DNA of 64,000 nt from Hyaloscypha bicolor E (taxonomy: Eukaryota > Ascomycota > Leotiomycetes > Helotiales > Hyaloscyphaceae): the NCBI RefSeq assembly GCF_002865645.1, contig NW_020194626.1:62001-126000 (forward strand), in the 5' to 3' direction. The notes beneath the pieces were generated by a model. It was not told the origin of the DNA and made no database searches. It saw nothing but the letters and a program-made list of their open reading frames with translations. The translations under genes were made by a program, and so were the position numbers. Shown piece by piece: positions 8,301 to 18,108 of the stretch. The stretch's first letter is position 1. Each line of letters begins with the position of its first letter.

Positions 8301-10679
8301 TTAAACCACAATCCAATCTTCCCCCTCTCCAACGTTTCCCTCGGGAGTTTCTTCATCTTTGAAGCTAACCTCTTCATACTCGCCACAAACCTCCGTAGTT
8401 TCCGTCTCAGCAGGAGGCTGATTCGTCCGCTTTGCCAGGCTTGGGTATGGCACACATTGAATAGGTGGTGCGGAATAGCGACTCCCTGCTACCCTACCCT
8501 CAAGTCCCGCTGTGTTTCTAGTCTCCAGTCTAGCTAAGAATTGATCGAAGTTTGCAGGAACAGTTCCGCCAGCCGCTGTAGACGGAGGTGATATCCTCGT
8601 TAAATCATTGATGACGTTGGAAACAGCGGGACCTCCTGCCATGGAATCGCCGTCAGGAGTTGCTGCTCCAATAGAGGCACCAGTAGCCTGCTTAAGCTCA
8701 TCTACGGCCATACATTTCTCACGCTCTTGACGCTTCGCGGGCTTCATCATAGAACCAGAACCAGCAAGTACATCATCAAGCCCTTCCTGCATCTGCTCCT
8801 GAGCATGGAGCCTCATCTCCGCCATTGGTACTCGAATAATGGGATGGCCGAGAACGGCTTGTAGGCAAGAAGGAATCTCGGTACCATTCTCCAAGAACAA
8901 CAACCTGAGGTTCCTCGCCCTGTCCTTAAGTTGGGCTTCAGTTCGATCCTTGAGCTGCTCGCCGTGAGAACCCCCTCGTCCAAAGAGAGCCAAAATCTGA
9001 CTCCAGTACGGCCCCTGGACCATCTCGAGACCCATCATCAAGCACCCCTCTTCCACGGTCGTCCAAGGTCGTTTTGCACTCGGCACTCCCGGGCGGCGGT
9101 GAGCTGGGGGTGGCATCTCCCTTAGCATATGGAGAGCCGATTTGAAGTCTCGAACTTCTGCTGGATTATTCGGACGAGGCATTACCCCAGGAGCAGAATC
9201 TACGTCACCAAGACCACCCTCCAATGACTTGCGGATCTTGAACTGTCCATAAGGTTCAGTACGGGTGGTGGAGCTCCAGAAATCAGGCGTCGGTAATCGC
9301 TGCTCAACCTTGGACTCCACTGACTCCTCAGCTTTCAAAGGCTTGTCACTCCAATACCGGTCCTCTTTCCCGCTGGGTAGCTCAGCAACATTCTGGGGTG
9401 GCTGTGAGACAATTTTCTTGCCCTGAGTTTTAGAAGCGATGGATTCCGGAACTGCAGCACGGCCCCAGAATAAGCCTTTGGACTCGTTAATCCCTTTCTC
9501 ACCCCTCTCTTCCTCTTCACGGATTTCGCGTTCAAGTTTACTGGCTTGTTCAGAAGGCGACAAGGGCAATGAAGGACCTGGGTGGCCGAAGTCGATAGGA
9601 TCTTTTTTGAGCAAGCTTGCCAAATCCTCACGAGTCCTTTTAACTTCTCTAGCCTTGCTGAGGCTAGTGGTTCTCTTTTGCACTCCTTGGGAAGGGAGAG
9701 CTTCATACTGTGCCCCATAATAGCGTCGAAGGATTTCTTCCTGCCCTCGCAACGCTTGATGGAAAGACATGGATCTCATCAAAGCATTGGCTTGGTTTCG
9801 GTTAACGACAGCTCCTGTACCTAGGAGGTCTACCCCGAATATGTTAACCCCATTCTTTGGAGATGTACATGTTGAGGATTTAGGTCTGTGGGGAAGAGAT
9901 AGTTGAGGGACCTTGAGCTCAGCATTTGAGCGTTGGAAAGATCCCAGAGGAGCCGGTCCCGAGGGCCTTGGTTGCCTCGACTTTTGAAGATTCCATTGTT
10001 GGTCGATGGCTCTTAATTCCTCGATGAGCTCGGGTGGAGTTATGTCAGAGGGCTGGCCTCCGCAATATTCATCCAACAGGTATCTTGTTTCGTTCTCCCC
10101 TGCATCTTTACGCAGACCGGGAACTTTCTTGGATTCCATTTGCTCTTCACCCTTTCCCCAAGCGAGGTGTGAGCAGGTTGGCCCCCTGCTCCAATCATGA
10201 CTATCCGTTTGACTACGGTAGACGTCCCTGGCTTCGATAGCAGGACGTTGACTCGGACCTGCTTGTCCCATAACTTCCTTTGGTTGCTCATCTTTTCTCC
10301 CCTTTCCAGGTTTCCTTGCAATCTCTTTACGCTCGGCGACACGCACACGCTTGTTGCCCAATGGATCCGTTTCGTCCAGCCTGGAGTTCGTTTCTTCCGT
10401 GGGGAGCGGATACTCACGCCATTTGGGCTGCTCTGATTCTGGGATTGGTCTTCGCTTCAGAGGCCTTCTAGGCGCTGTCTGAGAAGTCCGAGTTCCAGAA
10501 ATGGAAAGAGGACTCTTCTGCCTTGGTGAAGGCGGCTCGGATTGAGGAGGAGGCAAGTGGGGAGTCTGTGGGTGGCTGCTCCGGTCGCTGCCCATACTGA
10601 GATTGCGAGGACTAAAGGTGGATTGCGGTTGGAAGTTCATGGAGCCAGGCCGCTTCTGGAAGTGTTGAGGTTGTGCCAT
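8301..10679 (-). CDS. tbf1: TBF1-like Myb (telobox) DNA-binding protein
   Basis: A single open frame of 792 residues starting at an ATG in strong context (GCCATGGC). Residues about 536-600 form a telobox-type Myb repeat: KRPWTTVEEGCLMMGLE, then YWSQILALFG, then the diagnostic tail LKDRTEAQLKDRARNL. This tail closely resembles the (F/L)KDRTxxxLKDKxRN signature of TBF1/TRF proteins, which bind TTAGGG-type repeats and, in yeasts, act in subtelomeres, snoRNA and ribosomal-protein promoters. The rest is basic, Pro/Ser/Glu-rich and probably disordered. I see no clear TRFH dimerisation domain, which other TBF1/TRF proteins carry. An acidic end (about 760-790) closes the protein. Specific function is inferred from the Myb repeat only. 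Confidence 0.72.
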   Translation of the reverse strand: MAQPQHFQKRPGSMNFQPQSTFSPRNLSMGSDRSSHPQTPHLPPPQSEPPSPRQKSPLSISGTRTSQTAPRRPLKRRPIPESEQPKWREYPLPTEETNSRLDETDPLGNKRVRVAERKEIARKPGKGRKDEQPKEVMGQAGPSQRPAIEARDVYRSQTDSHDWSRGPTCSHLAWGKGEEQMESKKVPGLRKDAGENETRYLLDEYCGGQPSDITPPELIEELRAIDQQWNLQKSRQPRPSGPAPLGSFQRSNAELKVPQLSLPHRPKSSTCTSPKNGVNIFGVDLLGTGAVVNRNQANALMRSMSFHQALRGQEEILRRYYGAQYEALPSQGVQKRTTSLSKAREVKRTREDLASLLKKDPIDFGHPGPSLPLSPSEQASKLEREIREEEERGEKGINESKGLFWGRAAVPESIASKTQGKKIVSQPPQNVAELPSGKEDRYWSDKPLKAEESVESKVEQRLPTPDFWSSTTRTEPYGQFKIRKSLEGGLGDVDSAPGVMPRPNNPAEVRDFKSALHMLREMPPPAHRRPGVPSAKRPWTTVEEGCLMMGLEMVQGPYWSQILALFGRGGSHGEQLKDRTEAQLKDRARNLRLLFLENGTEIPSCLQAVLGHPIIRVPMAEMRLHAQEQMQEGLDDVLAGSGSMMKPAKRQEREKCMAVDELKQATGASIGAATPDGDSMAGGPAVSNVINDLTRISPPSTAAGGTVPANFDQFLARLETRNTAGLEGRVAGSRYSAPPIQCVPYPSLAKRTNQPPAETETTEVCGEYEEVSFKDEETPEGNVGEGEDWIVV

Positions 10680-11309
10680 GGCGATGATGATACTGCTGAG
10701 GAGAGGGTCCTGCGACGACGATAAAAGTTGTAGAAAGAATGAGTTTCAGTGTGGGAGACAAATGGTTCTAGGCTAGGGTTTCATGTGATTTCGAAATAGG
10801 TATATGACGTTCTTGGTGTAACGGGGCCCATCCTGGTGGAAGGTTGGGTTGTGGATGTGAAGCTGTCCAGAAAGGGAATCGGTCCCAGGAAATAAAAGGG
10901 AATCGGTCCCAGGAGATAAAAGGGGTCGGCCTCGCTTCGAGTTATGGGAACGCCCCATAAATCCCATGGGAAACGCCTTGGAATCTATCAGAGCAGGCTG
11001 GAACAAAGCACAGGAGCGTAGATTTAGAATTAATAAATCATATAGTATTTGTAGTGCTCGTATCGATTCGGGGTAGTAGAAGCCGTTTGCCGCAAAATAT
11101 AATACGATTTGCCGGACCTCCATTGAACTGTGTTCGCCCAGGCGTCGTACTCCTTCTCCAAGACGATCGTAGAATCATCAAGCATTTGCGGCAAATCACT
11201 GGAATGGCTCTTGGATATCGCTTTACTCTGAGCCTTTTCCCTTTACCTTCGCAAATAGCGGCAACCTTATCCTCTGGGGGAGCAGCAACGAGGGCAAACT
11301 GCTCGCCGC
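10680..11309. other. Promoter side of the TBF1-like gene
   Basis: This separates two tandem minus-strand genes. It contains the 24-base tandem repeat at 10874-10921 and otherwise no coding frame of note, so it should hold the promoter of the TBF1-like gene and the 3' end of the next gene. Confidence 0.4.
10874..10921. repeat. Two tandem copies of a 24-base unit
   Basis: Two adjacent copies of a 24-base unit (beginning gggaatcggtccc and ending ataaaa) differ at one position. The start of each unit is itself close to an inverted repeat (ggga/tccc). The repeat lies about 200 bases before the ATG of the TBF1-like gene on the minus strand. It could be a duplicated factor-binding site or simple slippage. 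Confidence 0.7.
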
Positions 11310-12506
11310 TCAAAAGCTTTGCCTGCCTTTCCCCTTAGTATCCTCAACATTTCTTATTCCTTCGCGAACCTCTCGCTGAAGGTCCTGCGGTTTTGATTCT
11401 ACGGCTTCGCTCTGGGACATTGGGTCATTCCGGGACAAGATCTTTGTCGGTCTCCATTGGGAACTTTTGTCGGCCGGCCCAATATCCTCCTTGATACCTT
11501 TCTCCACACCACTTTTCTGGAGGACAGAATAGGGATCACCTTTATCGTCCCAGATCCTTACATTCTCATATCCTGCTCTTCTCGAAGTCTGACTGTTCCT
11601 CTTTTCCACGACCTGCCAACTCCCCGCATTGTGACTGCTCGAAGTCGGTCCATTCTGCGAACTCTTACCCGCCACATACGCCGCTTTCCGCTCTGCTTCT
11701 CGCTGAGCGAGTCTCAACTCCCTCGCTACATCCCTTCTCCAGGCATCATCGCGTCTCCAAGTAACGACACGTATATTGCTTTCCGGCAGACCCTCGGGCA
11801 GAGCCATCTGTCTCCACTGCCCATCTCTCCTGAGAAGAACTGGACCTGCCGGAATAGGCATTTCACCTTCATCCACAGCCTTTCCTTTGCCAATTTCCAT
11901 CCTAGCCTGTATCGACCTCTCTATGAGCAGAGCAACATGCTTTCTCCTCGCATTTTCCATCTTAGCACTCGGCACCAGCCGATCCTGCCAATCCGTGGTG
12001 TCGGTAACAGCTTTATCTTCGATATGCTCTGTAGTCGCGTTTTCGTGATCTGAAGGTGAGGGATGCACCAGCAGCATGGGCTGCTCAGCTTTGGAACTAC
12101 TGCTCGGTCTGTGACAATCGAAATAGCTAAGGTGCTGTGATTTCCATTCTACAAGCCGTGCGGAGTCGGGCTCTCTTCTCGTCCTCTTGATCACCTCTTC
12201 AACTTCTTTGGCGTGTTCAATGGATTCCTTGGCCGTTGTACCTTGTATGATTGGTGACATGTCCCGTGGCAATGGGGGTTCGACACAAAAGGCATGGCAT
12301 GCTTTCTGTAGGCATTTGTATGCGTTTGATTCTGAGAGGATTGGAGTTGAGACGATGATGATGCCGTCTCGGAATTTGAAGGCTTCTTTTCGTGGATTGG
12401 GAGAGCTTGATTTGTTGTTCAGCGGGAAGATGAAGTTTGGAACCAGGGGGCTGCCCTTGGTATTCATGATTGCGACGAAGTCTTTGATTGCTGTAGGAGA
12501 AAACAT
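11310..12506 (-). CDS. Protein of unknown function
   Basis: One open frame of 398 residues from an ATG (MFSPTAIKDF) to TGA. I do not recognise a family. The N-terminal quarter looks folded (GIIIVSTPILSESNAYKCLQKACHAFCVEP). Residues about 200-290 are rich in Arg, Trp and Glu with a helical, charged character (WRRDDAWRRDVARELRLAQREAERKAAYV), suggesting a coiled coil. The last 100 residues are hydrophilic and basic. Its codon use and continuous length support it as a real gene. It lies between the TBF1-like gene and whi2 on the same strand, but fungal neighbours need not be related in function. Confidence 0.55.
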   Translation of the reverse strand: MFSPTAIKDFVAIMNTKGSPLVPNFIFPLNNKSSSPNPRKEAFKFRDGIIIVSTPILSESNAYKCLQKACHAFCVEPPLPRDMSPIIQGTTAKESIEHAKEVEEVIKRTRREPDSARLVEWKSQHLSYFDCHRPSSSSKAEQPMLLVHPSPSDHENATTEHIEDKAVTDTTDWQDRLVPSAKMENARRKHVALLIERSIQARMEIGKGKAVDEGEMPIPAGPVLLRRDGQWRQMALPEGLPESNIRVVTWRRDDAWRRDVARELRLAQREAERKAAYVAGKSSQNGPTSSSHNAGSWQVVEKRNSQTSRRAGYENVRIWDDKGDPYSVLQKSGVEKGIKEDIGPADKSSQWRPTKILSRNDPMSQSEAVESKPQDLQREVREGIRNVEDTKGKGRQSF

Positions 12507-12929
12507 GTGGATTGCGATGTGGATCCATGAGATTTCTACATCGCAGTACTCGAGGATATGATGGTGCTGTTCCTTTGTGGACTGACATATTCAAAATTTA
12601 CGCAATACCAAGGTTGGTAGACCATGGACCATCAAAGTAGAACCCAAATGGGAACCAAAGTACAAAACGGGAGTATATTCTCTATGATACCAAAGCGACT
12701 TTTCTCTCGTGTACAAATCGTCCTCAGACTTGAATGGCTCTTGCGAACCAGAAAGAGAACAAATGCAATACCGTCGCACGCCATGCGAACTCGACAAACT
12801 ACAATCAAAAGGACACCCATGCTGTAGCAACAAACAACGCTTGCTAAGTCCTTGGAGCTCAGCTCTGGGTTCGGATATATTGACGCAATGAAAGCAGGTA
12901 CAAAAGAAAGGGCGAGGAAGCATGAAGCT
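12507..12929. other. Short intergenic region, nothing recognised
   Basis: Between two minus-strand genes. The short frames on both strands overlap one another and show no motif. Confidence 0.4.
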
Positions 12930-14568
12930 TTAACGCAGCCCAATAACACTCATCTCCAGTGTCCAAACTCTTCTAATCCACACCTTGAGCTTCCCCTCTA
13001 CCCCCTCAACGTTATCCAGCTCTACTCCCTCCCACCAGCATCTTCGAGCTGGTTTCCTCCAAAACAGAAGCAGCTTTTGTGCCATGCCGACAGCGTTGTT
13101 TCCCATGTCACCTCGAATATCCGTGCGTAATCTGGCTAGTGCAAGACTGCAGATGACTGCCTTGTTTGGTTCGTTTGCTCTGTGCCCCCAATGATCATCA
13201 TGATTAAATCCTCTGCCGAAAGTTAGCCACGAACCAAGACACATCTCTATTTACGTACCCAGCAGTCAGCATTTCGATTAAGTGCTGTTCTGTTGTCCCG
13301 GTCTCTTCGCTTCTTCTAAGCCCAGAGAATATTCCATCTTGCTTCAACAGTGCTTTCCCAGCTGCTCTCTTGACCTCTATCATCTCTGGTTGCTCGATAT
13401 CCGGACGTGGGGGTATAACATAGAAATCCAAGTCCTCCCTCAACACAATTATGCCTGCTCTATCTTGTAACATCTCCCTCGCAGACCCAGCCATGGGCTC
13501 AATTGGCACAGCGTCTGCGTCGGGGCTTGCAGCACCATCGGGAATCGTTTGTGCGACATTGCGGAAGAACTCGAGCATGTACTGCAGTGACGCAGGGTCG
13601 TACTGTAAGGACAAGTTAGTTATATGTAAATTTAGATTTTGCAATACATTTCGCAAATATGAGACTTCACGGACATCAACTTGGAAGGCATCGCCCTCGT
13701 GGTACGTATTTAGGTGCCCATCAGGAAGAAGCCCATTTGGAAAGAGTGAGAGCAAGACAAATTCTGGGAGTGTGAGGAGCTCATCTCGAGAGAGTGTGAA
13801 CCGTTGGCCCCTGCGCAATCTGATAAGTATGACGACCGTGTAGAAGAAGCGGGGATTTCAAACCGAAGGTCCATTGTAATGTTCTCATCTGCGCCGACAT
13901 CTGCAGGGTCATGTCAGTGCTGCATTTCTCATTCGCTTGCAGGCTATCTTACCTCCCAATGTGTTGATGGGTGGTGCACCGCCTTGCTGCACCTGAGTAA
14001 TGATACTCGCAGCTCCTCCGGCAGCCGCCATCACGTATGTAAAGCCTTCGAGCGGACTAGATCCCTCTGAGTATGCAGGAGGCGGTTCGCTCTCTTCGTC
14101 TCTTTTTGATGATTCCCCTTTTGTATCCTGCGGTAGTGCTGCCTTTGTTTCTGCAACAACGTCTCGTGGAGTTGTTGTTGGCTCTCGTGGTTCGAATGCG
14201 ACAGGCGCGTATGCTGGGACAGTTGCTGATGCACCGGCCTCAGTAACAGCAGTCTTGTATGCTTCAACGGCCTCGGCGGTAGAGGTATAGAGCGAAGAAA
14301 AGGGGGGCGGTCGAGGAGAGGCAGGAGCAGAACCAGAGGGTTCAGAGACCGGGTATTGAGGAGGTGGTGACTGCACACGGGACAATTCTTCCAGCTTCGA
14401 TACGTGCTCGGGATCCAGCACGACGTCCCGGAGGGAACCGTCGTCCTCTGCTTGCGTTTCTGACAACGTGGTTGCTGTGTGTCGGGTGCCCGTCGTGCTT
14501 GTTGTTGACTGCAGAGGCTTGGGACTAGGACGATCGTTGCTGGGCCGTTTGCATGTGTTCGGTGTCAA
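12930..14568 (-). CDS. whi2: WHI2-like stress and nutrient signalling protein (BTB/POZ-type)
   Basis: A relative of yeast Whi2, a BTB/KCTD-type protein that works with Psr phosphatases in the general stress response and restrains TORC1 at low amino acids. Exons are placed at 14568-13953, 13900-13864, 13810-13648, 13602-13259 and 13212-12930, with introns of 52, 53, 45 and 46 bases that all keep frame. After an N-terminal Pro/Ser-rich part, the joined exons give MDLRGQRFTLSRDELLTLPE then FVLLSLFPNGLLP, the hallmark of the domain. LQYMLEFFRNVAQ and the conserved C-terminal block WGHRANEPNKAVICSLALAR follow, then LLLFWRKPARRCWWEGVEL. Reading through the 45-base intron leaves the frame open, an annotation trap. 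The 5' end is unresolved: the open part of exon 1 begins at a TTG, no in-frame ATG is near, and an upstream exon is likely. Confidence 0.82.
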
Positions 14569-15161
14569 TCTTTACTTTGTAACTCGTGGAGCGCCTTAAT
14601 AGCTGTGTCGATTAGTGAAGATTGGACTGCTTGGGCATGGAATAGTGGTTGAGTCTGGAGTAGCAACAGGTCACGTCCGGAGTGGTTCAAGATGTTGTCG
14701 CTAAAAATAGCTTAGCGCGAGAGATTGGCCCCCTGTATCTCTCGCCTATCCATCGCTCCATCAACTCATCGCATCCACATCTTCCAAACACCTTCTTTAG
14801 AACATTGATGGGGATCTATTCTTTGGTGACGCTCGTTCAGGAACCTCCTTTGTCTTACGTCTGCTTGTCTTGACAAAGTTGTCGCTGCGTGTACTATGTC
14901 CATTGTGGTTTTTGTTGGCTTTCCTGCCACAAAATTTCCTTGTCAAATCATATGTGAAAGCTGCAGAGTCAGTGCACTATCACCTCTCTCCTCACTGAAC
15001 CTCGAGTCAAGTATCATTCGCTCTGCTGCTACCCAATCGAAAGCACAATTCTCACAAATCAAGGTAGTGGGTGTACTGTGGGCGGATTGATCTCGACCAT
15101 TCTCAAATTGGAGAAATTATTTCTTTTCTATGTACATATCATACTTGAAGGTTACGCCATT
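14569..15161. other. Upstream region of whi2
   Basis: This probably holds the missing first exon or leader of whi2 and its promoter. A minus-strand ATG at about 14636 opens only eight codons before a stop, so it would need splicing to reach the main frame. No separate gene is seen. Confidence 0.35.
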
Positions 15162-17126
15162 CTAGAATCCAGTATTCCTCAATTTCCATTCTCCATTATG
15201 GCTTTGAATCAACACAACTCTCGTTTTCCTGGCAACGTCTCGCATCTGGTCCATTCCTTCTCCGGTGTTCTTCCTCACGCCTTCCAGCCCATGGAAGAGG
15301 AGCGCCAAACTGCTCGACTTCCAAGCCAGGGCGCGTTTGCTCTCATTTTTCATCATGGTTCCGCCTAAGAATAAGATCGACATTCCCACCAAGGCAGTGG
15401 GTAGCATGATCCAATGCCACTGAACATGGACGTATGTCTCAACCCTGGACGCGGTGCCATACACGTAGTTCGCGAATTTCGACTGTACTGGATCTCTGAT
15501 ATACGTTGTCATTGCTTTTGCCAACGCCCCCATCAGAAAATCCCAGTCCGTGGTCTGATTCAAGACTACCATCTCATCGTTGGCCCAGACAACTCCTTGC
15601 ACTACGCTGAAGCTTGTGTTCAAAGAGCCCGAAAGAGTTACAATCAGCCAGGCTTGAAGATTGGCCAAGGTTCCAGCTGTGACAGTGTATGTGTGGTTAT
15701 TCAGATCCACATCATCATTAGGCAACTGAAGTACCGCATTTTTAGTTCCGTTCATACCACCTGGTTCCATGGCTGCACCAACGGTGGGTGTTCCGTACTC
15801 GCTAGTCCAAGAGGACACCACGGTTGTGGTAACATTGCCATTCTCCACTTTCACGTTGTATGTGTTGACGCAGAAATAGAGTGCACATTGTTGAGTTTTG
15901 GGCAATGTGTTGTAGTAATTACCATCCTGGATCCGCTGTTTTACATCTGGGAATTGGAGAATGGCCAGAGATAGGAGGGGATCCTGGAGGTCAAGGACCT
16001 GCTTCGCAACAGTATAAGGAATCTCCGAAGTAACCACAATCCCTGGGCCCATCGCCAACTGTTGTTCTTGGTAAAGAACGGAAAATCCAACTTGAGCACC
16101 CCCTGGCAGGCTATAGCTGACATTCATGGTGCCGTCAAGCTTTGTGAGATCATTTGGGGGATTGTCGTGGGTGACTTTCTGGGTGATATCGAGACATTTG
16201 CTGCATACAGCAAGGGAGTCGAAGTTTGGAAAGGTGCAGTTCCCCGTATCGCATAGCGGGACGTAATCTACGACGGCTCCAGGTTTGAAGAGTCCATCAT
16301 AGATAGCAGCCTTCATGTTGAATTCAGGACCGAGAAGCAGGCCACTCTCCACTACGTCAAAAGTTAGTCCTGACCAGGGCATCAAAGGCTGATAACTATG
16401 CAGGAGATGCTTACATTGCCAGGGAAGACCAGAATCATATGCCTGGGCTCTACCAACACTCGCCGTCCTTGTCACGACTGACCGCGAAGGATACGACACA
16501 ATCATCTGCGAAAACGGATCCATCGCCAGCGCCAACACAGCGACCAACCCCCCCAGCACAATAAGACCTGCCTTCGTCCTAATCATCAGCCTCACTGCCC
16601 CAAAGGGACCGCGACTCGCATCATCGAATAACTGAATATCTTGCAATCTCCTCGGCTCTCTGAACCACAGCCATTTCAGCTGACTGATAGACTCATTGAC
16701 CGCAACTAGCATCGTGCCCTCCGCAATCTTCGCGAAGAACGAAACATATGTATTGACCGTGATTTGGAGCGGAAGCCTCGGGATTGGTTTCCCATCGACG
16801 AGGATGAGGAGGCCGGCGATTGCAACTATGGCGCACAGGCTGGCGAAGACGCTGAGGATGCATATCCACCAGTTGTAAATGAAGCTGGGAAAGTTCTTCA
16901 ACGGCCCTCGTTGCTGTGGCGTGCCACCGCTACTTTCATAGTCGTGGATGAGAGGTTCATACTGCGGTTTTGGCGGCGCACCGAAATACGCCCCGCTGCC
17001 GGGATACGCACCACTATTGAACTGCGGGCTTGGAGGCGATTGCCATAGGTGCGGCTGCTGCTGAGCAGCTGGTGGAAAGAACGTCGGAGAAGGGACACTT
17101 CCTAGGTAATATTCTTGTGCGGCCAT
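15162..17126 (-). CDS. DUF3176 membrane protein
   Basis: A predicted 633-residue integral membrane protein. Exons are placed at 17126-16415 and 16351-15162, and the 63-base intron (GTAAGC, branch GACTAAC, acceptor GTAG) is a multiple of three without a stop, so reading through would add 21 false residues. Family signs are the N-terminal Pro/Gln-rich cytoplasmic part, a first membrane span (about 84-111, IYNWWICILSVFASLCAIVA), a second (about 187-210, AGLIVLGGLVAVLALAMD), a long loop with several N-glycosylation sites and the DUF3176 motif CDTGNCTFPNFDSLAVCSKC, and a last span (WIMLPTALVGMSILFLGGTM) near the C-terminus. Function is unknown. The family is confined to and expanded in filamentous fungi. 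Confidence 0.85.
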   Translation of the reverse strand: MAAQEYYLGSVPSPTFFPPAAQQQPHLWQSPPSPQFNSGAYPGSGAYFGAPPKPQYEPLIHDYESSGGTPQQRGPLKNFPSFIYNWWICILSVFASLCAIVAIAGLLILVDGKPIPRLPLQITVNTYVSFFAKIAEGTMLVAVNESISQLKWLWFREPRRLQDIQLFDDASRGPFGAVRLMIRTKAGLIVLGGLVAVLALAMDPFSQMIVSYPSRSVVTRTASVGRAQAYDSGLPWQCKHLLHSYQPLMPWSGLTFDVVESGLLLGPEFNMKAAIYDGLFKPGAVVDYVPLCDTGNCTFPNFDSLAVCSKCLDITQKVTHDNPPNDLTKLDGTMNVSYSLPGGAQVGFSVLYQEQQLAMGPGIVVTSEIPYTVAKQVLDLQDPLLSLAILQFPDVKQRIQDGNYYNTLPKTQQCALYFCVNTYNVKVENGNVTTTVVSSWTSEYGTPTVGAAMEPGGMNGTKNAVLQLPNDDVDLNNHTYTVTAGTLANLQAWLIVTLSGSLNTSFSVVQGVVWANDEMVVLNQTTDWDFLMGALAKAMTTYIRDPVQSKFANYVYGTASRVETYVHVQWHWIMLPTALVGMSILFLGGTMMKNESKRALAWKSSSLALLFHGLEGVRKNTGEGMDQMRDVARKTRVVLIQSHNGEWKLRNTGF

Positions 17127-18108
17127 CTGGCCTGGTCAAAACAAAGTGCATTTGGAATATAAAACACAAATCAAGAGGTCCAAGGTGAGAAAAAGGCGCA
17201 AGTGCGGGTGCGGGGAAATTGTATATTTGAGAGGTGAGCAGGGATTGCAATCACTTCTTCCAATCCTTATCCGCCTTCCGTTAAGCCATGACTTCATGTA
17301 CTGTAGGCGTGCTCGTGAGGACTTTTGTGGCAATACATAAATGCACTCCTTCGGGGGAACTGCCACGGTTGTGAGGTCTCGGCTCGTGGGCGCAAATGTA
17401 TTGATCGCGGTCCCCTGAGGAGGGGAACAGCATTGCCCGGAACGGGATTGGTTTCTTGAGTTTAAGCGGGGGTTGCGTAAGCTCACGGGATGAGAGATGT
17501 GCCTGCTTTTGTGAGAGGTTCATAGAAGCTTATTTTGCAGACTTGCAGCTTCTGGTGCAAGGATCAGCTCGGCTTGAGCTGATGATTGGCTGATCGTCCA
17601 CAGACTGACTGAGAGTACGAGTTGGATGCAGGGGTTGTTGGGGGCTAAGAATAGACTTCAAGCCATGGCACAGTGCCTTGGCATATAATTTTGGAAGAAG
17701 ACATCCATCAGGAGCGGTTTTCAGAGTTTAGCCCTATAGACGAGGGCACGTATCATGTAGATACTTCATCTCGGCAGAGCACAAGGAAGACAGTAGATTC
17801 AGCCATTAAATCATAATCACATTTTAAACATCTTTGCTCTGTCTATGCTCTAACTGTCAAGGTGGGTCAACGCCGCAAGAAACGGGTGAAGAATACATTC
17901 CTCTCGCTCGGTATCCCCGACCCCGATGTATCGCATATATCTTCATCTTAGCAAACATTGAATGGACAACAATGCATGTGTACATTTAGAGAGGAAAGCG
18001 TTCGCAAGTTCCAGCTTGACATAGCACATTGAGCAGAGAAAGGGCCCACAGCAATTCTCTGCCGTCAAATCATAATTTCATTTGAGACACGTAGGCAGGC
18101 TCCGTGCT
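17127..18108. other. Intergenic between DUF3176 and gcn20, no gene seen
   Basis: About 1 kb holding the promoter of the DUF3176 gene on the right of its ATG and the 3' end of gcn20. Only short overlapping frames are present, and no RNA gene or repeat was recognised. Confidence 0.45.

Noticed and set aside
8225..8455. Minus-strand ORF at the 3' end of the TBF1-like gene
   Set aside because: It overlaps the true frame out of phase and shows no independent motif.
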